The notes beneath the pieces were generated by a model. The model saw nothing but the letters and a program-made list of their open reading frames with translations, was not told the origin of the DNA and made no database searches. Shown in pieces: positions 56,811 through 64,000 of a stretch of 64,000 nucleotides of DNA (its first letter is position 1; each line of letters opens with the position of its first letter). The translations under genes and the position numbers were made by a program. This stretch comes from Ctena decussata (Eukaryota > Mollusca > Bivalvia > Lucinida > Lucinidae): contig OZ022498.1 of assembly GCA_963989385.1 (NCBI GenBank), positions 7,075,501 to 7,139,500 on the forward strand, in the 5' to 3' direction.

Positions 56811-58871
56811 ATGTCGTTAAGTCATTTAAAATCAAACAGGACACGATACAAAAACATTCTTGACCGTGAACTTACGGCAGGACAAGGTCTTCTGACAGAT
56901 GAACAGGAAAAGGGGGACCCAAAGGACTTCGCCCTAAGAATTGAATCTTGCATTAACAGACTGACAACATTCTGCGATAAGTTGGAAATCACGAATGAAA
57001 AGATTTCACTGGCTGTTGCAGGAACAGACCAAGCGGAAAATATGGAAGAATTATTGACGGAAGACGGCTTATTTATGACCTCAGTTGTAGACTGCAGAGA
57101 TCAACTGGTTACCTTAGGTAAATCCCTAATTGATGACAAAACACCATCGTCAAATTCCTCTATGATAACAATCACAGAAGAAAGGAGTCGGATGGAACAA
57201 TTACAATTGCAGATGCAGCAAATGTTACTAGATCAGCAAATGATATTGATGCAACAAACCCAAACATGCCAAAGACAGCAGAATTCTAACGGAACGGTAA
57301 AATTACCAAAGCTTGACATACCTACATTTAATGGAGACAAGATGAAATGGACCGAGTTTTGGGACACATTTGAGACAACAATTGATAGAAATGACACTTT
57401 ATCCGGCGTAGAGAAATTAAAATATCTCAACAGCAAGCTTACCGGTGATGCCAAACAAGCAGTTTCAGGTATACTCCTGTCAAATGAAAATTATAAAGTT
57501 GCAACAGACCTACTTAGAGAAAGGTTTGGAAATCAACAAACAGTTATTAATTCTCACTATGCAGAACTAATCAATATAACCTCTGCCAACAACAACACAC
57601 GAAGTCTGAGATCTCTGTACGATCATATAGAAAAGAATTTAAGGAGCTTGGAAGCACTGAAACAAGATATTAACCAGGACATTTTTATTTCCATTGTTAC
57701 ATCTAAAATGCCAAGAGATGTCCTTATACAACTTGAATTACAAAAGGGCTCAAAGTGCAACTGGTCAGTTAGTAAGCTTAGAGATTTGTTCAATGAATAC
57801 ATATCTGCTAGAGAAAGAGCCGAACAGCAAGTAACAACAGAAAATAGGTATACACTTCCAAGAACCCCACGACCAACAACAGAGGCGTTGGTCTCGGGAT
57901 ATAAGTCACAAAGGTTACCTAGTTCACAGCAGCCAAGAACAGCATGTCAATACTGTAGTGGTGTACACTGGAGTGATGACTGTCCAGCATATCCCACACT
58001 TGAAGGAAGAAAGCAACGCATGAAAGGAAACTGTTTCATTTGCTTGAAACGAGATCATAGAACGAATGAATGTAACTTTACTCGATCATGTTATTACTGT
58101 GGCAAGTCGAATATTCACCACAGAAGTCTATGTCCCAAAAGATTTGGAGCAGTAAATGAGTCTGCGCATTTAGCTGAGGAACTAGCAGAACCAGATGCTG
58201 AAGGCAGCACAGAAACCGAGAACGTTCTAATTTCATCAGGAGAAATGGTGCTCATGCAAACAGCACAGACCACAATCAAGAATCCAAATGACGGAATACA
58301 AGAAACCGGTCGCATGCTATTCGATTCAGGAAGTCAAAGGACATACATAACCGAAAGTTTAGCAAGAAAACTAAATCTGAAATTTGGTGAAATGAATGAA
58401 ATTACTCTTCTCACTTTTGGATCAGAAAAGCCTAAAATTCATAAAACTCCCTCAACGGTTTTAGATATAGAGCTGAGAGATGGTAATGTTTTAAAAATAA
58501 CCGCTAATGTTATACCAAGTATAACCGGCTCCATCCAGAGGCGTCCATTTAACACGAGCTGTCTTAAGAACTGGGAGTATCTTTGGAAAGAAAATGCACT
58601 GGCAGATACTCTGCCTAGCGAAAGAGAAAGTACGACAATAGATCTGTTAATAGGTAATGACTATTATCTTGATCTCATCTTGCCACAAAAGATAGAAATT
58701 CAGTCAGGTCTGTATATGCTCAGTTCAAAACTTGGATGGATACTGACTGGAAGAACAGCAGACGTAGTAGATGAAACAGTAGAACAAAACATGCTAGTAT
58801 TCACTTGTGGTACAGACATTCAGAGAGAAACAAATTTATTCTCAAAAGTGGACAAATCTCTGCCTGTTTAA
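56811..58871 (+). CDS. BEL/Pao Gag and aspartic protease region
   Basis: This 686-codon frame starts 65 nt after the primer-binding site. The N-terminal half is helical and Gln-rich (QLQLQMQQ near residue 130), followed by the conserved Gag segment with LPKLDIPTFNGD and WTEFWDTF that is typical of this group. Three Cys/His zinc knuckles start at residues 379 (CQYC), 408 (CFIC) and 427 (CYYC), for nucleic-acid binding. The protease active site is LFDSGSQRTYI (Asp 505 in the DSG motif). The frame ends at TAA 58869-58871. The same frame continues downstream with RT-linker sequence, so the stop divides protease from RT. It is either a mutation or a readthrough site; I favour mutation because a second lesion exists. 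Confidence 0.9.
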   Translation: MSLSHLKSNRTRYKNILDRELTAGQGLLTDEQEKGDPKDFALRIESCINRLTTFCDKLEITNEKISLAVAGTDQAENMEELLTEDGLFMTSVVDCRDQLVTLGKSLIDDKTPSSNSSMITITEERSRMEQLQLQMQQMLLDQQMILMQQTQTCQRQQNSNGTVKLPKLDIPTFNGDKMKWTEFWDTFETTIDRNDTLSGVEKLKYLNSKLTGDAKQAVSGILLSNENYKVATDLLRERFGNQQTVINSHYAELINITSANNNTRSLRSLYDHIEKNLRSLEALKQDINQDIFISIVTSKMPRDVLIQLELQKGSKCNWSVSKLRDLFNEYISARERAEQQVTTENRYTLPRTPRPTTEALVSGYKSQRLPSSQQPRTACQYCSGVHWSDDCPAYPTLEGRKQRMKGNCFICLKRDHRTNECNFTRSCYYCGKSNIHHRSLCPKRFGAVNESAHLAEELAEPDAEGSTETENVLISSGEMVLMQTAQTTIKNPNDGIQETGRMLFDSGSQRTYITESLARKLNLKFGEMNEITLLTFGSEKPKIHKTPSTVLDIELRDGNVLKITANVIPSITGSIQRRPFNTSCLKNWEYLWKENALADTLPSERESTTIDLLIGNDYYLDLILPQKIEIQSGLYMLSSKLGWILTGRTADVVDETVEQNMLVFTCGTDIQRETNLFSKVDKSLPV

Positions 58872-59855
58872 CCAGACTTAGAGGACTTCTGGCGCCTAGA
58901 GTCAATAGGTATACAAGATACACCAACAGATTCAAATTCTAAGGAAGACAAAATATTAAAGAAATTCAATGAGACATTGCAATACAAAAATGGAAGGTAC
59001 AGTGTTTCTTGGCCTTGGAGACATGACAGATCAGACTTACCAGATAACCGTGCAATGGCAATAGGGAGGCTAAAATCATTGATACACAAACTGAAGACTA
59101 ATCCTGAACTTGTGAAACAATATGGAGACATTATAGATGATCAGCTTAAACAGGGAATCATTGAAAGAGTGTTTTATGATCCAAAACAGTCTACAAATCA
59201 CTATATTCCACACCATGCTGTAATAAATCCTACAAAGACAACCACAAAAGTGAGAATAGTATATGACGCATCGGCAAAGACAAAGAGAGAAAATAAAAGT
59301 CTAAATGAATGCTTATACAGAGGGCCCGTCATGCTGCAAGACTTAACTGGAATTTTATTACGCTTTCGTTTAAACAGAATTGCGTTAGTCGCTGACATCG
59401 AGAAGGCCTTTTTACAGGTGGGTCTCACAGAAAAATCTAGAGATGTCACAAGATTTGTCTGGCTGAAAAACAAAGGAAGACTATGTCTTGAAAACAACAT
59501 TCAGGAATACCGATTTTGTAGAGTTCCTTTTGGAATAATTTCAAGTCCTTTCCTACTAGCCGCCACTCTAGATTACCATCTGAAGACATTCAACAGTAAA
59601 ACAGCAGAGAAGATCAGAGAAAATATTTATGTTGATAATGTCATAACTGGAAGTCCGTCTCTTGAAAATGCATTAACATTCTACAGTGAAGCAAAACAGA
59701 TATTTAGTAAGGCTGGAATGAACTTGCGGGACTGGGCATCTAATTGCCAGGAGGTGCGTAATAGGCTACAAGAGCAAGACAAGTCACACACGGACAGAAT
59801 GAAAATTCTAGGTCTCTCGTGGGTAGTTACAAATGATGAATGTCTATCAATGTAA
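58872..59855 (+). pseudogene. BEL/Pao reverse transcriptase, N-terminal part
   Basis: It is in the same frame as the upstream Gag-protease but separated from it by the stop at 58869. Open sequence starts directly after the stop; the first Met is at 58977. Numbering from that Met, TKVRIVYDASAK is near 90, motif A is LVADIEKAFLQV (Asp 140), motif B is CRVPFGIISSPF, and motif C is YVDN (Asp 220, Asn 221) where YVDD is the general form. YVDN may be a normal variant in some BEL/Pao lineages. The frame stops at 59853-59855, before RNase H, because the continuation is in the minus-one frame. No slippery heptamer is evident at the overlap, so an indel is more likely than programmed frameshifting. Confidence 0.85.
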
Positions 59856-62380
59856 GCCTCACAAGTGATACGCAGTCAGATGTAACCAAAAGAAGAGTAT
59901 TACAACATATTGCATCGGCCTTTGACCCCCTTGGCTTATTTAGTCCCGTGATACTGCAAGGTAAAATTTTTCTAAAATCATTATGGAATCAAAACGTTTC
60001 ATGGGATGAAAAGTTATCGCCACAAAATATCTCAAAATGGAACGATATACAGAAAGAGCTACAAATGCTTCCACGCTCAACATTCCCAAGATATATTGGA
60101 TTTCCCAAGGAAGAAAAACGCAAATATCAGTTGTTAGCCTTTTGCGATGCATCTAAACATGCTTATGCTGCTACAGTTTATCTGCGTCAAGAGTGTGGAT
60201 CAATGTGTAGATCGGATCTAATTTTTTCAAAGACAAGACTAACACCAAATAAAGACATCAGCATTCCAAGATTAGAATTACTAGCCGCCATGATTGGAAA
60301 AAGATGTTTAAAGTTTGTAGAGTCAGAAATAAAATTAGAAATAACCCAAAGACATATGTGGTTGGACTCTCAATGCGTACTGTTCTGGATAGATACCAAC
60401 AAATCGCTGAGCACCTTTGTAGAAAATAGGGTGAAAGAAATCAAAGCACAAAACAACATTAGCTTTCACTATATTTCATCAAAAGAAAATCCAGCTGACA
60501 TTGCAAGTAGAGGTGTTTCAACTTCGGATCTTCAAAACAACTGTCTGTGGTGGAAAGGTCCTGGCTGGCTTATACAACCAATGAACAATTGGCCAGTCTG
60601 GAAATATGATAAAGAGACTAAAACTTTGCTATCAGAAGCAGAAACGGAATGTAGGAAAACAAACATAATGTACGAGGCAAAGCTCGTTGCTGGGGAGGGT
60701 CCTACCAGAAACAACAGAATAAGTAAAACAGTGGACAGCCCATTTGGAATGGACATAACAAGATTTTCTTCATTGACTAAACTTTTGAGAGTAACGGCCT
60801 TAGCAGCAAAGTTTATTTCAAAACTAAAGAAAGAAAGAAATGGTCCAATTGAAGCTTCGGAGTTGCTTAAAGCTGAGGAGAGATGGATATCATACAGTCA
60901 AAAGAAACACTACGGTGACATTCTTGAGTCAATCAGGAAAGGAAAGGTAAAAGGTCATAAGAACCACCTTGGTTTATATCTCGCTGAACAGGGTTTACTC
61001 AGGTGTGGTGGCAGATTAGGGAATGCTGACATAAGTGAAGGAGCTAGACATCCACTGCTGCTGCCAAAAAGTGACAAATTCACAGACTTGACAGTAGAAA
61101 ACTACCACAAAAAAGCACTGCATGCAGGAACATCGCAAACTTTAGGACTAGTGAGGCACAGATATTGGATACCTCATGGACGTTCAGTGGTTAAGAGAGT
61201 TATACAAAGTTGTGCTATTTGCCGTCGTCATGAAGGTGGCCCCTATAAGATGCCACTGATGCCACCATTACCAAACAAACGTGTAACAGAATCAGTTCCA
61301 TTTACTTACACTGGAGTAGATTATTTCGGACCTTTGTTTATCAAGATTAAGTCAGAAATTCAGAAGGTTTGGGTGTGCTTATTCACTTGCTTAGTTACAA
61401 GAGCAGTCCATCTTGAACTCATACAGAATATGTCCACCGAACAGTTCATCTTAGGTTTCAGAAGATTCTTAGCAAGACATGGTAAGCCCAAAGAAATCAT
61501 TTCAGATAATGCACCACAATTTAAAGTAGCTTCGGAAACATTTGATCGATTATGGGGACAGATATTGACACACGAAGACGTAATGTCATACGCTGCAAAT
61601 GAAGGCATAAAATGGAAATTCATTGTTGAGCTTGCCCCATGGATGGGCGGATTCTATGAACGATTGGTAGGACTAGTAAAGAGAACACTGAGAAAAGCTA
61701 TTGGAAGAGCAAGCTTGACAAATGAGCAACTTTTAACAATATTAAAAGAAGCAGAAGCAGTTGTTAACTCTAGACCTTTAATTTATGTTGGAGATGATAT
61801 TCAGTCTAACATAACTTTGACCCCAGCTCATTTTCTAACACTTAACCCAGATATAGGAATACCAGACATTGACAACAATGAAGCTGACGACTATAGTCCA
61901 AATAAGAATGCAGCAGAAAAGCTGCTAGATACTTGGAAAAAAGGACAAAAACTTTTAGAGAGATTTTGGCAGATATGGAGGAATGATTACCTTTTAAGCC
62001 TAAGAGAGAGAACACAGTCAAAGCTCAAAGAAACTCGCGTACGATCATCATTTCCCGCTCGAATCGGTGACATAGTACTCATCAGAGATGACTTGCCAAG
62101 AGGAAATTGGAGACTGGGTAGAATTCAAGAACTGATTCAAAGTGAGGACAGTGAAGTTCGCTCAGCAAAGATTTTACTACCTTCAGGAAAACTGTTAGGA
62201 CGTCCGCTTAATTTGTTATATCCGATTGAATGTCCAGAAAAGGAAAATTCTAATGACACAGATAAAAATGCGAGAGACAGTTTAAAGGAATCTGCACAAG
62301 ATAACCAACAAACAGAAAAACGACCGAGGCGAAAAGCAGCAGTAAGAGCTCTTGAAAAAATTCAGGAGCAATCTGAATGA
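59840..62380 (+). pseudogene. BEL/Pao RNase H, integrase and C-terminal domain
   Basis: The frame overlaps the previous one by 16 nt in the minus-one register, so the Met at 59840 is unlikely to be a native start. Early residues contain FDPLGLFSPVILQGK, the usual link after RT. RNase H acidic residues are visible (LAFCDASKHAYAA with Asp 103, SIPRLELLAAM, MWLDSQ). The integrase zinc domain has His 428, His 440, Cys 458 and Cys 461 (CAIC). The catalytic triad is Asp 494 (GVDYFGP), Asp 556 (ISDNAPQF) and Glu 607 (GGFYERLVG). The C-terminal domain with RIGDIVLIRDD and GNWRLGRI ends in a charged, Gln/Lys-rich tail. All catalytic residues are kept, consistent with recent loss of function. Confidence 0.88.
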
Positions 62381-62393
62381 CACTTAATCTTTT

Positions 62394-62401
62394 GTGGGGA
62401 G
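62394..62401 (+). promoter_or_regulatory. Candidate polypurine tract
   Basis: GTGGGGAG directly precedes the 3' LTR and follows the end of the integrase frame by 14 nt. It is short but purine-rich, in the correct place for plus-strand priming. Confidence 0.65.
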
Positions 62402-62911
62402 TGTCACGGATATTCCGTGATGTTATGTTTAAGTTCTCTTTCTATCCTTATGTTTGTATTTTATTTTATTTTATAGTGTTGATAAGCTACTTCCCACACT
62501 ACAGTTTGTATGCAATTATAATACTTAAAGTTACTTTTGGTAACATGACATTAATTTAAGTAACGTTAGGGTTGATTAACAATTACTGGTATAACGTCAT
62601 TAGACGTTGACGTCGTATCCAAGGCTAAGTAACGTCACGACAGAATTCAGGGACAGTAAGAAGAAACACAGTTGAAACATTTTCACAGATTGAAGAAAAC
62701 AAAGAGACTGATCGGGAAAGAAGTGTACAAAGAGAAAGAAGGAAAGTGTTTATAGAAATTTATCATATCAGGAACATTAGAAATATATCTTTAGTATATT
62801 TATTCAAATTCAAGAGGAAAATTCATATGTAACTGTATACCAATGTGGCTACTTTGTGGAATTATTAAATGTGTATGCTACATCATTCTTTAGTTAATAT
62901 CATTCGCCACA
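62402..62911 (+). repeat. 3' LTR
   Basis: Same length and termini as the 5' LTR, with a single difference noted (G at 62456). It is followed by the ATTAT target duplication. Confidence 0.93.
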
Positions 62912-63544
62912 ATTATCAGCTCGGCGATTTTTGGAAGAACATTTGAAAGTTTCCACTCTACAATGCACCTCTCTACGAAAACCATTTTGGGGAGGCTTAA
63001 AATTAGACGTTGTAAAGGTGTGTGGATGCATTTCCAAACATCGTTGAAATGGCCATTTACGGTCAGGTTTCTTGAAAATCCTCACTGTTGTACTCAGTTT
63101 CTAAACAATTGTCATTAAAACCGATAACAACCCCTAATTTCTTGTTGAAGAGACCACGTACCTAAAGGCCAAGTGTAGGCCTCCAGAGGCCTGAAACCCA
63201 AAATACAACAGCTGCTTGACTTACACAGTAAATATTTGACGGAATGGTTGCCATTTATGGATTGAATGCTATTTTTCAAGCCGATCTATTTTGAGGCTAG
63301 AAATAGCCATTTAACATGAAAAAAGCAATGAAAATATGGCGCATCTAGCGTCTTCCACACTTTCCAGCATTTGGTACATACAGAAAACACCCAAAAATCA
63401 GAAACACATTTAAATAGTTTATATCTAGAGATGAAATCTACAGCGTATAACGATATTGTTTTGGTTTATGGTTGTAATATTTGCCAAGTATTGAAGATCG
63501 TAAAAAATGTCAAATTTAACATACCTTGACAAGACTTCACTGCG

Positions 63545-64000
63545 GCTGGTCTTGTACCGTGTAGCGACAGTAAAACGTCTCCCCGTACATCATACAGAGT
63601 GCAGATAATACTTATATTTAGCCTTTGAGATCAGATGATATGTTCTGAAAATCAGTAATTTTAGATTGATTTGGACTCATATACCAGATCATCGTGTTTG
63701 TATTGTATTCATTGGACACTGTTTCATATTAATTTAGCCTTTGAGATCAGATGATAGGTTCTGAGAAATCAGTAATTTTAGATTGATTTGGACTCATATA
63801 CCAGATCACCGTGTTTGTATTGTATTCATTGGACACTGTTTCATATTAATCAGTCTTTGAATCGACTGTCCTATTAAAATTAAGAAATTGCAGTATAGTT
63901 TTCCCTGGCCTTTGTCGCCAGATCATGTCAGGGTCGCTGAAGAAGTTTGAATAGCCGAAACGTCAAAGTATGACCCATGTTCCGTCTTTTGAATGTGTTC
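63545..64000 (+). mobile_element. Hammerhead-bearing repeat, diverged copy 3, cut by the window edge
   Basis: GTACCGTGTAGCGACAGTAA, then ACGTCTCCCCGTAC, aligns with the start of the units at 20171 and 20546. An internal 117-bp segment is duplicated in tandem (63617-63733 and 63734-63851, shared words GATTTGGACTCATATACCAG and CATTGGACACTGTTTCATAT). The ribozyme lies at 63931-63976. Further tandem units may lie past 64000. Confidence 0.7.
63931..63976 (+). ncRNA. Hammerhead ribozyme-like sequence, probably impaired
   Basis: Stem I is GGGTCG / TGACCC, the core CTGAAGA (position 7 may vary in hammerheads) and GAAA are present, and the cleavage triplet GTA ends at 63970. Stem II is AGTT-TGAAT-AGCC, where the core-closing pair is A-C instead of the conserved G-C. 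Stem III is only AC / GT around a six-base loop and is not palindromic. Homologous to the pair at 20411 and 20786, but the two stem defects suggest weak or no activity. Confidence 0.55.

Larger units (their letters stand above)
56213..62911 (+). mobile_element. BEL/Pao LTR retrotransposon, complete but with a broken pol
   Basis: The 6699-bp element has 510-bp LTRs, a 5-bp target duplication (ATTAT at 56208-56212 and 62912-62916), a primer-binding site, a polypurine tract and gag-protease-RT-RNase H-integrase in the BEL/Pao order. The LTRs differ at one position seen by eye (56267 A versus 62456 G), so the insertion is young. The coding region is split by an in-frame stop at 58869-58871 and a one-base frame change at 59840-59855. 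It sits in intron 4 in the same orientation as the cadherin gene, so its LTR signals could affect the host transcript. Confidence 0.93.
47622..64000 (+). other. Intron 4 of the cadherin gene (at least 16.4 kb, open at the window end)
   Basis: It contains the hairpin at 47995-48088, the array element at 48701-51290 with a nested retroelement, TIR elements at 51942-53201 and 54568-55623, the fold-back element at 55761-55983, the BEL/Pao insertion and the terminal hammerhead-like repeat. Stretches with nothing recognised are 48089-48700, 51291-51941, 53202-53540, 53640-54567, 55984-56212 (only a short TTAGCTCACCTGAGC fragment at 56097) and 62917-63544. Confidence 0.65.

Overview
The window is animal nuclear DNA, AT-rich, intron-dominated and crowded with transposable elements. 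Tandem hammerhead-ribozyme repeats, tRNA-headed SINEs, Penelope-like reverse transcriptase fragments, a BEL/Pao element and many elements that combine terminal inverted repeats with internal tandem units together suggest a bivalve mollusc. That assignment rests on pattern recognition and was not searched.

One host gene is visible: a plus-strand cadherin gene whose exons are too short to appear as long ORFs. Exon 1 (3695-3755) encodes a signal peptide. Exon 2 (11486-11729) and exon 3 (44320-44447) make the first cadherin repeat, and exon 4 (47544-47621) starts the second. All four exons have consensus splice sites and their phases join without a break. The rest of the gene lies beyond 64000. 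Introns 1-4 measure 7.7, 32.6, 3.1 and more than 16.4 kb, so almost everything else here is intronic repeat.

Layout. 1-3690: tandem repeat, three MITE-type elements, a candidate TATA promoter and two uORFs. 3756-11485 (intron 1): a tRNA-derived SINE, two oppositely oriented copies of a 0.9-kb element with internal 180-bp units, further arrays, a MITE and a second SINE. 11730-44319 (intron 2): a near-perfect 80-bp hairpin; long inverted arms at 15.3-16.9 and 21.8-24.2 kb; a tandem hammerhead pair at 20.2-20.9 kb; a nested Penelope-like fragment; a fresh 605-bp duplication; a 9.2-kb terminal-inverted-repeat element (31807-41001) packed with palindromic satellites; and another Penelope-like tail. 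44448-47543 (intron 3): two opposed SINEs and a G-rich-ended array. 47622-64000 (intron 4): an array element interrupted by the longest Penelope-like copy, two TIR elements, a BEL/Pao retrotransposon (56213-62911) with nearly identical LTRs but a broken pol, and at the edge a third hammerhead-like unit.

The strongest leads are the hammerhead retrozyme pair and the 9.2-kb element, which has a 28-bp perfect terminal inverted repeat, a TTACA target duplication, symmetrically placed GGCAATC subterminal motifs and a core of palindromic satellites.
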